Below are positions 11,741 through 23,148 of a DNA stretch of 64,000 bases, piece after piece. The notes below the pieces were generated by a model. That model ran no database searches and had not been told where the DNA came from. It worked only from the letters and a program-made list of their open reading frames with translations. The stretch's first letter is position 1. Each line of letters opens with the position of its first letter. Source of the stretch: Rhabditophanes sp. KR3021 (lineage: Eukaryota; Nematoda; Chromadorea; Rhabditida; Alloionematidae); contig CAUJLY010000004.1 in NCBI GenBank assembly GCA_963281155.1, positions 4,588,001 to 4,652,000 of the forward strand, written 5' to 3'. The translations under genes were made by a program, and so were the position numbers.

Positions 11741-13302
11741 GTATGATTTTATTTAGCCTCTTTACCTGGGCATATTTTAAATTTTACAAATGCATTCATA
11801 ATTAACATCATATTATCTAAAAGTATTTTTTAAAATAAGTATAGAAGATAAGCTTGGTGATAAACAAGAAGTAGATCAACTGTTTTTATTTCAATATTAC
11901 ATGGTGGTTATATACGTTAATAGAATAACATAATACTCAATATGTATATTTCCTTAACATGCGTTACTATGAAATATATAGATGATATCTTATATTCAAC
12001 ACTTGGTATTAAACCTATTAATTGTTCCAGTAAAACAACCTTCTTTAGCTAAAGCGGAAGTTATTTTTGGCTCATCCATAATCCAGTTGATATTCATGTC
12101 CTATAAAATGAAACAATTATTTTGGGCAATGAATTTAAATTGAGTTGTAAATCCTACTTCATATTGTATTTAAATGATATGGTACGATTTAGTCATCCAA
12201 TTGTTTATAGCTGTAGGAGATTTAGGATGAGTAAATAATGTACCTATTTAATAAAATTATAATTATGAGTTAAATTCATTAAATTAGATATATACTATTC
12301 ATTCCATAATTCCATATTTTGTAGAGCTTAAATGCATGGGTAAAAAGATATCCTTTGCTGAGTAAAAACCGAAAAAACCCATCATTTACAGCAGTCGGAG
12401 AAATTATTTGGTCTAATTTTGTCGCATCAATGAGTTTAAGGAATAATATTTGTAATAATGAGCGAAGTACATTAAGAGAAACTTGTGTATTTTGTTATGC
12501 TAAATGCTATCCAGTTATAATTCATTTGGATATAGCTGGTCAAAATACACTTGGTAAAATGAGTGAAACTATTTTCAAAGATATTGATGTTTAATTTGAA
12601 ACATATTTGGTAATTAATTGATTTAATGAATAAATAATTTGTATTATTTTGAATAATAGAATCGCTTTATTATCATTTAATGTAACAAGAAATGTTTCAA
12701 GACTATTTTAAATTGTCAATTTTGTTGTCGCTCGGAAGTGCATTTATTCAAAAAGTGCACTGTTGCTCCACAGTACATTTCTGCCAGATACGTTAAATAA
12801 ATGACAGTAAAATCTCTCTGTTTATGCTTTATCCATTCATTGGTGTGTTTATGAGGAAATATTTTAAAACCAAAAATGCTAATTTATTATATTTGAAAGT
12901 AGCACATTTATATATTACCAATGATTCACTTTTACAATTAATACATTTATTTAATTCGAAATATGTAATCATTATACTACTCATTATTAAAATAAATCTC
13001 TACTTATAGACCCTTAATTCTCTCCTTATCAGTTTTTGTAAGTTTACGGATTAAGAAAATGTATCAAAAGCAGTGTCATGGATTTGTTGAATACCACAAT
13101 GACGACGTTAATATTTTTAGTTAATGGATTACCATATGATTGTAATTATATTTATTTAGGAAAATATTTGAATTTGATAAGGTGACAAATTAATAGCAGT
13201 TTGGGGTTATGAAGTCTATTACAATAGCTGCGTAACGTTACCGAAATAATTAAAATAATATAATTCTTCTGTTTGTAAATTAAACCACTAAGGTAATAAG
13301 CT
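11741..13302. other. Intergenic with two unassigned exon-like stretches
   Basis: Mostly AT-rich. Two stretches look like isolated exons. On the minus strand 12011-12105 follows a TTTTATAG acceptor and encodes about 31 residues with EGCFTGTINRFNTKC and a stop. On the plus strand 12322-12594 follows TTTTGTAG and is open for 91 residues, with a Cys-containing segment (CNNERSTLRETCVFCYAKC). No flanking exons could be joined to either, so they may be the ends of broken genes. Confidence 0.3.
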
Positions 13303-15326
13303 ATGAGGTTTGAGTTGATGATATTATTGAATTGGATCATATTACTCAATCGCTTTCATTTTTCCTCGAATCAATTAATTCCTAATCAAAAAACTATTAA
13401 AACTTGCGATAATTCTGATTCTATAAATTATAGTGGCAAATGTAATAAATGTGAGTTAATCCTTTTTAAATATACTAACAAACTAATACAAAATTATAAT
13501 TTAAGTTAGCAAACAGTGCAGGAGTTGGATAGCCTCGATAACCTTAGTCTTAAATCCAGATACAAACCCCATCGAATTACGAAATATCAAAGATAAACTT
13601 GTGGAGACATACAGTATGTGTGGCAATTCCAATATAGATGTAACTATTTTCGTTCATGGAGTTTTGATTGAAAGATGTACCGATATTCAAACTTGCAACA
13701 CGATGATAAATAAACTAACTATGGCTCAAATAAATGATAATGCAAATAATACACAAACATGGGAACATTTGCTGGCCTTGTAAGTTTGTAAATCATGTAA
13801 GATAAATGAACATTTAATTCCAGTTATGAACGAAGAATTGGAGGGAGTGAAGGATTTGTTGCTTATGTTATAACAAATTATGAATGCAACAATTGGTCAA
13901 CTTCCTCCACCATACTGCAACTAATAAATTATAGGTCTTTATTTGCAGCAGATTCATTCAAGTGTGTTGTTATTGTAAAGTTTATACAACTTTTTAATGA
14001 AGCCGCAAATTCTTTTTGTGACTTAAATGATATGGTTTACAATTCATATAATTTGATAGATTTTGTTTCAACAAGTAGTTTAAAACTAAAACAATTAGAC
14101 ACCTCATTAATTAGTATGTGTGAAAGTGAAGATTCCAAATATACTCTCCAAGATTGGCCCAAACGAACAAATTGTTCCAAAGGGAAGTTACGTTTCATTA
14201 CATTAAAAGATCTCTAAATTAAATGCTTAATTTTTAACTTTATTAAGAATGCTATTAGACCCCTTTTAAAGGTGTTACTCATTAAAGTAAATATGCTTAC
14301 TTTCAATGAAATATTAGGCTTGAAAAATTTAAGAAATATAGTGACGACTTTTTGTTTCTTCAAAAACTAACTGAAAACAGAAGATACTACATTTTTTAAT
14401 TAATTAAGTTAGTGGCTCGTAAATTTAAATGAACTATGTATCTCAGAGTCACTATATTTATTTTAATGCTTATTATTTTAGTGGGAGAAGATGTGAAAGC
14501 GTGTAAAACTTGGTCATTGATGATTTATATTGCGTTAAACTCTCAGACAACACTCGAACAGTTGATTTTAATTAAAAATTTACTTAATTGTATTATTAGA
14601 GATTGCAAAATGGAAGGATCCAGTGTATTTATCTGGAGTTCAAAACAAATTATGTCATCAGGAGCTTGCGACACAATTGCGGAGTGTTCGAGAATAATTA
14701 ACGGTCTTAATTTATCGGACTTAATCTATGATGAAAAGAGTAACTACAACATAGGAATGAAAAATATTCGTTACGCTGCTTCGGTAGTTAACAAAAATTG
14801 TGACGCCTCTGCCTTTTTCATATTAAGTAATTTAAAAAAAGAAGAAGCTATCCAAACATCCATGTATCATACATTGACAAAGGAAATCGGATTAGGGTAT
14901 TTTATTTACAAAAATCACATTGTTATGAAATTCTTAGACATTGGACGTTCCTTTTCAAATTATAGTGACTTCAAACCGTTTGTAGAATTATCAAATTCAG
15001 CAAATCATTATTTTGCTTTAAAAGGAATTTCTGATTTAGAGATGCAATCAAATAAAACATGCTTAGATTTAACAATTTGTTCTGGAGACATTGAAGCATA
15101 TGATTTATCCACCCAACCAAACAATATGGGTTCAAATCCATTTTCGGGTCGCATGATCATTGTATATTGCTCTTCAATATCTATTATCATAGTCATAATT
15201 GTCTTTTCTTATTTATTCCTTAGACGAATCAAAGGCAAAACAAAATCGTTTTGGAAAGTAACTGTTTTAATAAAATTATTTGTTACGATATTTTTAATAA
15301 TATTTATGAGTATTATACATGCATGA
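13303..15326 (+). CDS. Two-module vWA-like secreted/membrane protein, paralogue A (function unknown)
   Basis: Not a family I can name. Exons 13303-13450, 13506-13779, 13824-14191 and 14482-15326 give 544 residues in continuous phase. A signal peptide precedes two related halves. Each begins with Cys-x-x-W and a hydrophobic strand (CRSWIASITLVLN; CKTWSLMIYIALNSQTT), then a helix, a second strand (SSVFIWSS) and a later strand (ASAFFILSNL). This is the strand-helix order of a von Willebrand A domain, but the MIDAS DxSxS is not kept. The C-terminus has a membrane segment (IVYCSSISIIIVIIVFSYLF), a basic stretch and another hydrophobic end. The second half could also be a separate gene starting at 14436, where intron-like sequence happens to read as a signal peptide. 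The single-gene model is preferred because paralogue C is fused without an intron there. Confidence 0.62.
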
Positions 15327-15727
15327 GTCATCTTAATTATTAAAATGATTATACATTCCATCATTTTACTTTTTAAAATGATACACAAACTTATGAATAT
15401 TTGTGAACTTTATTTTATTGTCTACCCATCAGTTGTTAATCTTTGTAATAAGCTCTCCTTAACAAAACATCCCTAAGATGAATTGTGATTACGGATAGCG
15501 GAATATGACAACATAGTTCACAAGATTATTATAGGCTTAAAACAAAAGTTACATCTTAGCGATCATGATAAGATCTAAAACGATACTACATTTTGAATTG
15601 TATAACTGCGATCTTGGGATGACACTAACACTGTAACTATCTGAAACTTTTCTATTGTGGTGAGTGTCAGATTTTCGAAACATTTAATTGAATGAATCTG
15701 TTCTTTTAATACTTCAAAATAACAGTA

Positions 15728-18700
15728 ATGAAACTTACCATTTATATTAACATTTTTGTCAATATATTTTTGGTTGTATATATGAGTAGTGTTATGATTC
15801 CTAATTATTCTACACCAACACTGTCTCCAGTTTGTCATAATAACAACTCGGATAATTTCAGTGGTTATTGCTCACGAGGTAAGTAACAAATACCTATCTA
15901 GTTTAATGTCGTTTCAAAACACAAATTATAACTATAGTAGATCAAGGTTGCAGCTCTTGGATTTCAACAGTTACCTTTGTTATGGATAAAACTAAGACTA
16001 CTGAAGCAACATTAGACAGCATCAAAGATGATTTAATTTCAAAAATGTTTTCCTCATGTTGGGAAACGCCAATCAACATAACATTCTTTGCACATTCTAG
16101 TCAAATATTAAACTGCAGGAGTTCTGCTGAGTGCAAAGTTAAGATTCAGAAATTGAATGTAGAAATGGTTACTAGTTATCCATCAGATACTCAAACATGG
16201 TCCAAACTATTAGCATTGTAAGTTATTGATATACACTTTACTGACAATTAATTTAGTTATCAAAGGAATATTAATTTGTCGAAAGGTAGAAGTGCCTATG
16301 TAATTACGAATGTGGAATGTAACTTTTGGTAAGCTACAAATATTTAAATTTTACCATTCTTATTTAGGTCGACAACTGATTTATCTAAATTGATTGATAT
16401 AGAGAATTCATTTGCTGAAACAGTATTTTCATGCGTTATTGTGTTTAAGTTTATACAAATTTTTGATAAAGCATCGACTTCATATTGTAATTTAAACGAA
16501 ATCGTAACAGATTCTCATGGATTGTTTGATGTTCTAACAATGAGGGAAAGTGATCTCCACTTAGCAAATGGATTGGTTAACATGTGTTATCCAGAAAGCA
16601 ATAGTTATACGTTTCCAAATTGGCCACGAACTAGTCAATGTTTTTCAGGCGAGTTAAAAATAACAATAATTGGACGAGATTAAATCTCGTGTAATTTGAT
16701 ATTAATGAAAGTAAAGGATGGTATTTTTGAAATGAACTAAATATTTAGTGTTTTCTATGTTCTTTTCCTTTTTTGTATATATTTTTAAGTTCTAGATCAA
16801 ATTATTATTTAAATATTTGTTATCCTTACATATTTTAATTAAGATTTTTAAATATACTTTTAAAAGTGCAAATTATAAATTCGCAAAAAGTAATATATTT
16901 TTTTCAGTTGGGGAGGATGTCATGAAATGTAAAACGTAAGTATGGCTTATATGTTAAAAACATACTTAATAATTTAAAATTTTAGATGGACATTATTTAT
17001 TTATATAGCGCTAACAGATAAAATCACAGATGTGGAAGTAAAGCAAATAACAGAGCTACTAAAAGATGTAATTAAAACATGTATTGAGGCAGGCTCGAGA
17101 GTTTATATTTGGACGGCAGCTCAAGGTGGAATGCCGCAGACAGCGTGTGATCCTAGTTTCGTTTTGTTTATTATGAAAAAATTAAAAGGGGCAAAATTAA
17201 AATGTAGCATCAACTATTTATTTACTTCAAATACTTTCCTAGATAAGATGCCAACAATTGGTCAGACGCTAACTAAGCTAAGAATACATGTTTTCCCCAT
17301 AGTCTGTTTTCCATGATCACAATTTGTGCTTTGCAACTGTATTTTTTCGTGCAAATAAATTGGCGATTTTCCGCCACTAATTTAGAACTAACTGCTAGAT
17401 TCACAGCAATCATATTTGATAGATATTTTGTATGAATATATCTTTATTTATTTAAGTCGGGAAAGGAGACGTGGATGGATGTAATTCCACTAATCTACCT
17501 GACATATCAGACAATATTTAACTCAGCTTTTTTGCACCATTCATTCTGCTTTTACCACCTAGATTGCCCTTTTCCAATTTAGCGTTCAATTTATTGTACA
17601 TCTTTTTCAGGCTCCCCAATGTAACATATTGTTTTGTCAGACAAATTAAAATCGTTAAAGATTTTGTCCACAGTTACAACTTTTAAAGAAACTATTGGAT
17701 TTAAAAGAAGTAGACGACGTATGCTTAGTTGACGAATTTTCATTTCTGCCTCAATAACGTCTAATTTAGCTTTGGCATTGAAATCTTGATTAAACTCTTG
17801 TTCATTATCGCGGCGTTACTGTTTATACTCACGACGAAGCTTATTTTCTGAAAACCTGGATTAAGATTTCCAGCCTGTCCAAAGTGTTTGAAAAAAGATT
17901 CTTCGTTTTTAGCAACGAATAACAAAAATGTAGCAAAGCGGATGTTGCAAAAATGAAAGAGATGACAATTCTTTTGATCATTTCCTGGCAATGTCTTGAG
18001 CTCTTTAATTTTCCCAAATAAAATGATTCTTTTGCTGAACAATTCAAACGTATTAGAAACTCATATGTGCGATTTTCTTTATGCAACTTATAAAAATTCT
18101 CGGCGAGTCGAGGAAGTTGATAGGTTGAGCAAAACATTTTTATAGTTTAGTGCCTTTTTGACTTTCCGTAAATAATATAATAATTAGATCGCGATCATAA
18201 ATTATCACAGCATATTTATATTTGGTGTTAAATATACTGATGACACTAAGTATCTTTTAACTAGCACTCAAATTTTAAATATAAACGGTCTTATAGTAAA
18301 GTTTGATATAGAATTTGTACATACATTTATTCAAAACTCACATTTAAATTTATAAATTAAAAAATTTGTATTCCAGGTACAAATGCATGTAACTTAAAAT
18401 TGGATGCATTTACAAGATTTGATCTAATTTATGATACTAATTCGGCGAATCAAATCGATATTTCTTCATTAAATCAAGCTCGAGTGATGATTGACGTAAA
18501 AACAGAAGCAGCGGCTTTCTATATCATCTCAAACTTAAATGACGAAGAGTTTATAAATTCTTCAATGCATACAACTTTAGTGAATAATAGTTTCAGTTTT
18601 GGGTAAGTACGATTCATCATTCCTAAGACTAATGCCTCAGCTATCTCTCATATTTTAAGAGATCTATATCGCATATTTTATCTTCTAAGTAACTTTTTTT

Positions 18701-19024
18701 AGATATTTTCTCTATAGTAACCATCTAATAACGAGATTCGTTCAAATCAAAAATTCATTTACGAGTAACAGAATTATTGATAGTTTTTTGTCACTTACAA
18801 ATTCAGCAAATCACTATTTCGCAAGCACTACAGTATCTGATTTAAGTGCACAAGCCAATATCACAGCTTTATCATTAAAAGTATGCGGAGCTGACACAAT
18901 TGATTTAAGATCAACACCAGCTCCTAGTGCTTATACTGGACCATCAATCGAAGTAATTCTTCTAATCGTGTGCGGATCAGTCGTATTAGTAGTTGGAATA
19001 TGTGCTACATGCTGTATTGTATGA
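15728..19024 (+). CDS. vWA-like paralogue B, second half interrupted
   Basis: Paralogue of the preceding gene. Exons 15728-15878 (signal peptide MKLTIYINIFVNIFLVVY), 15938-16217, 16257-16328 and 16368-16648 form the first module (CSSWISTVTFVMDKTKT...). The frame then stops at 16681-16683 unless a GC-AG intron (donor CAG|GCGAGT at 16649) joins to 16908-16935 (VGEDVMKCKT) and the exon at 16986. That splice restores exactly the linker seen in paralogue A. The second module runs to about 17160 with family similarity, then reads into a stop at 17314. Its C-terminal part resumes about 1.06 kb later in exons 18377-18602 and 18703-19024, ending in a membrane segment (VILLIVCGSVVLVVGICATC). How the two parts join is unresolved. 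It may be a gene split by an insertion, or a fusion of two partial copies. Confidence 0.5.
17317..18376. other. Inserted segment inside vWA-like paralogue B
   Basis: This 1.06 kb has no counterpart in paralogues A and C, where the equivalent sequence is continuous coding DNA. It contains two overlapping minus-strand open stretches (17761-18137) of 93 and 98 codons that share no recognisable motif, and its base composition is a little less AT-rich between 17450 and 18130. No terminal repeats or target-site duplication were found by eye. Confidence 0.4.
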
Positions 19025-19169
19025 TTGCATTATATTAGTTTGATAAGTAACATAATATTTTTAGGTATCAACAAAAATGAAATATTCATTCGATGTAAAA
19101 AAATTCAGGTGGGCTTTACTAACGAAAACTAGATATGTAAATGGGGGAAATCAAAAAAATTATTAAATT

Positions 19170-20640
19170 TATTCATCAGTCATAATTTGACAATTAAGCA
19201 AGTAGACATCCGGCATAGAGCATTGGGCATGCTCACTGTTGGTGATTTGGTGCTTGAATCTTTCAATTAAGATGACCTCCAAGTTTTCAGCAGTTCTTTA
19301 GCAGGTACTGGCAACTTGAGGTGAAGAGTTTCAGCCTGGTCGTTCTTGATCCTGTCCATTCTTGCCTCCTTCTGTCAAACAAATCACCATTCTTGAGAGT
19401 ACGATTGAATTTTCGACCGTGTTCATCAATCCTGTCTTTCTTTCTTGATTTGCCGACATAGTAAACTCCTTTTTTGAATCTAACTTCCAAGCTGAATAGT
19501 GATCCCAACTTTTGACAATAGCATCTTCCTGGCAAGAGACCATTCCCGCGAAGTTTATAGCTATATGCAATTTGTGCATACCTGGCATATTTATTAATAG
19601 TATTGTAATATCTGACTCCACCATATTGTTTCCCACCCTTAGTCTTGATAACGTAGAAGTTCATCTTTCCTACCTCCCCAACAATTTCTTCAATTAAAAG
19701 ATCCGTTAACTGTGCACCAGTATAGTCCTTAGTTGCTTCTCTGGCCTTGGTTCTTTTAACTTTCAATACTTCGCAGGTAGCGTTCCAACTACCGATTCGC
19801 AGTTCTTTACATTTTTTCTCAAATATAGGCTTGATTCTTGCAAGGCCATTACTATTGGCAACTCCGAAATCGTGCTCACCTTGAGTTTGATTTCCCATTT
19901 AGCCAGTTGATCATCCTCGCTTATTTTTTCCGGTATGTTGTAGCGATCAATCGCGCTCCTAAGCAGTATAAGGATTCTACCGATTTTCGCTTTGAAGCAT
20001 CCTTGGTTAATGCGTAAGAGAAATGGTAGAAAAGCTTTCAGTTAATAACAAGTTTTTATGTCTATATTCTTACGTAATGGTTGTCCGTATAAACCCATAA
20101 AATAGAGTGGATATATCCTGCGTACCCAGCATCATTGAACATATCAATCATTACTTCATAATATTGTAATTAGACTTGGTTGAAACAGATACACTCCATT
20201 AATTGCCTTCGAAGTTCAAGAACTTCATTTTTATTTACAAAAGCTTTTACGAAATCTTCAGACAATTGCCCTTCAATCTCATCTACATAAGCTTGAACGT
20301 TTGGCCGACTTCTTCCAAGTAACTTCTCATGTTCAGTCAAACTAGACTCATCAACTTTTTTGAACTAAAGGAACAAATTGGTTGTGGTGGCTGATCTGGA
20401 ATTAAAACAGTTACTTATTATTTAAAATGCTTAACTCACTTTTTGCTGGCACATCTTTTCTTCCAACAGCCAACGATTCTTCTTCAACAATCGGTGGCTC
20501 CTTTCCAGTGGTTTCATGAGGTAGCTGTCTCATACCAAGAGGCAAAGCCATGTTCACGTTGTTTCGTTTGAGTCTCTCCTTATATTCGCTCCTGGCATCA
20601 TCTTCACTCGTAGTTTACTCCTGTTTGAGTGAGTGGACAA
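19170..20640 (-). pseudogene. Degenerate foreign-looking coding block, unidentified
   Basis: On the minus strand a 203-codon frame (19287-19898) is preceded by further open segments up to about 20640, interrupted by stops and frame changes. It is followed by a short continuation ending near 19170. The segments are rich in charged residues and not repetitive (for example KISEDDQLAKWEIKLK and GKMNFYVIKTKGGKQYGG), and base composition is closer to 40% GC than the surrounding AT-rich DNA. I do not recognise the family. Introns of host type are not evident. The look of it, an eroded intronless ORF set on the minus strand, resembles the nuclease relics at 11.4 and 29.6 kb, which suggests but does not show a common origin. 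Confidence 0.45.
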
Positions 20641-20880
20641 CTAAAATAAGAAACAACAATTAGTAAACATGATAAGCTAATAACAATATAATACATTACA
20701 AACGACAACAAATTTAAAAGTAACTAATATTCAAAATCCAAAAAACATTCTTTTAAAAATATACCCTTGGTATGTAGCTTATTTAAAATTTACACTTAAA
20801 ACAACAATATTAATCCGGTTACAAAAATTCAGGTATATTAAATTGCTTTTCACACCAGCCAATAATAATAATTTAGTCGA

Positions 20881-22892
20881 ATGTTTGCACAAAATAGTAG
20901 TGATCGAGAAAATACAACAAAGGATTTATCGGAAACTGTTTCAAATTGGAATGGAATGAACAATTTGGAAAATAATTCATTAGGTAAAAGTGAAACAATA
21001 TACAGTCACTCAAATGACAGACTAAATGAAGGAAAAAAAGATGGGTTTGAAATGAATGAAAGGGATATTTCTATCAATTATAATGAGTAATTTTGAATTT
21101 TACATAAGTATCAACAACTTTTAAGGTCATTAGGGAAAGGCGCGTTTGCAGTTGTTTACCATGGGTTTATAAATGGGTATAATCCACTACAAAATGCATG
21201 TAAAAGTATAAATTTCGCATTAGATGCCTTGGATAATTTAAGCAATGAAGTAGCAATAAAAAGATCATTGCCACATGATACTGATGCAGGTAAATTGAGC
21301 ATTATGAATGAAATATCCATCATGAAAGAAATCGGATATCATCCTCATATAGTAAATATGGTTGGCTGTGTATCAAACTGGAATAGACCATTACTTATAT
21401 TGGAGTTTTGTGAAAATAAAGATCTTGCAAAACTGTTGAAAAAACAGTGTCCAATATCCGTAATGGTGAGTTTACTTATTCAAGATATATTATTTATAAT
21501 ACTATAAATATATTTACACGGAGAAGAGGAGTATTAGTTTATACGGAATTTTGAAGAATTATTTCAGGCAAAATTTAATTTTTTAATTAATTCACTTCAT
21601 AATCTGTATGATTAACTTATAGAACGATGACGTACCCAGCTGTGACGAAGGAATTTCTTTAAAAATGAAACACTTAAATAGTTTTGCCTGGCAGGTAAAA
21701 ATATATAACATAATCTGTTTAATATTACAAATCCATTTTAGGTTGCTGATGGCATGTATTACTTAAATTCACGGCAGATCATTCATTGTGATCTCGCTAC
21801 AAGGTAAAACTAGCGTACATGTATTTAATAAAAAATACCTGGAAATTTAAAACTGTATAGATTTTCGAGTATACATTACAGTTACACAAGACAATTTCCA
21901 CGATTTAACATATATTTTATTCTAGGAATATTTTGGTAAATAAAAAACTATGCGCAAAGGTATGTATTATTTGATTCATCATATACTCTAATATAACTTC
22001 CTCTAGATAGCAGACTTTGGATTATGTCGAAAACTGAATGATGAAACGGTGGGTTACTTTTTTGATCATACATTTTTAAGTACCAGAAACTTATTTGACA
22101 TCCTTTTGAAGACTAACACATAAATTAGATAGTTAAATTTAAGTATTAACAAATCATTTCAGGAATCTATAATTGCAAAGAAGGGAAAGTTTCCAATTAG
22201 ACACATGGTGGGTTTAAAATACAGCTAACTAATCGTATTTTAAAGGCGTTGGAATCTCTTAAATTGTTTGAATTTTCAAAGTTTAGCGATACTTGGAGCT
22301 TCGGTGTTCTGTTACATCAGTGAGTTTGATAATTATTATGAATACTTTTATTGTAGAATTTAGAATCTACTCATTAGAAGAACCATTGTACAAAAATGTT
22401 CAACTATATGAAATTGTGGACTTTTTGACAGCCGGAAAAAGATTACCCAAACCCGAATTAGCTACGGATGAAATGTACAACCTGATGAGGGAATGCTGGA
22501 ATGAAATTCCCAATTTAAGACCTTCATTTTTGGAAATAAAAGAACGCTTGGTAAGTTTTATTGAAGATACTTCTGATGCGAATGGGTACCTCGAGCTATC
22601 TATAGATTACGGGCACATGTATCAGGAGCTGAGTGCGTTAATGCAAAAAGCACCGACACCACAAGGTCCAACTGTAAAAGAAAATAATGCGTTGGTGTCT
22701 GAAGACTCTATTGAAACATATAAGAATGATGATGTCAAAGCCTTACAAATGAAGGAATTAAGAGAAAATGCTGTAAAAATAGAAAATAAACTTGAGAAGG
22801 TTAAAGACAAAGAAAATAAAATGTTTAAAAACAATAGCTGCGAAATTAAAAGTATGAATGAAGAAGATCATGTTGGTCATTGTTTGCCATAA
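20881..22892 (+). CDS. Tyrosine-kinase-like protein with HCD catalytic loop
   Basis: Nine exons (20881-21086, 21126-21465, 21623-21694, 21742-21803, 21926-21959, 22007-22048, 22163-22207, 22246-22319, 22364-22892) join in phase to 467 residues. Kinase motifs in order: glycine loop LGKGAFAVVYHG, VAIK lysine, helix-C Glu in MNEISIMKEI, catalytic loop HCDLATRN, DFG in IADFGLCRK, PIRHMALESL in place of the usual P-[V/I]-[K/R]-W-M-A-P-E-S-L, and DTWSFGVLLHQ. This is the receptor-tyrosine-kinase pattern. The HRD Arg is Cys and the APE Pro is Leu, but Lys, Glu, catalytic Asp, Asn and DFG Asp remain, so activity is possible. No signal peptide or membrane helix is seen. The Lys/Glu-rich C-terminal tail is probably coiled. 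It resembles the nematode-expanded KIN-15/16-type kinases; that placement is tentative. Confidence 0.82.
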
Positions 22893-23148
22893 ACGGCAGT
22901 TTAAATATGCTTACTTAAAGACTAATCCAGTCGTAATTGTAGATAATACATACTAATGAAAATATAAAAACTTAAATTAAATTTATAAATAATTTCAATT
23001 GTGCTTGTCAATTAGTTAATTTATTACAAAAAGTCTCATTTATTTTCTTTCATTTTAAATAAAATAAATTTATTGCATAAATATTATTATGACTATTTAC
23101 AAGAATTACAATTTTACAAATAAAATGTTTATGTTAATATAAAAAATA

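Noticed and set aside
14436..15326. Independent gene starting MYLRVTIFILMLIILVGEDV
   Set aside because: The apparent signal peptide is the T-rich end of an intron read as hydrophobic codons; splicing at 14481 joins the first module in phase, and paralogue C shows the fused form. Kept only as an alternative.
15575..15838. 87-codon minus-strand frame
   Set aside because: Overlaps the signal-peptide exon and upstream region of vWA-like paralogue B and has no domain or splice support.
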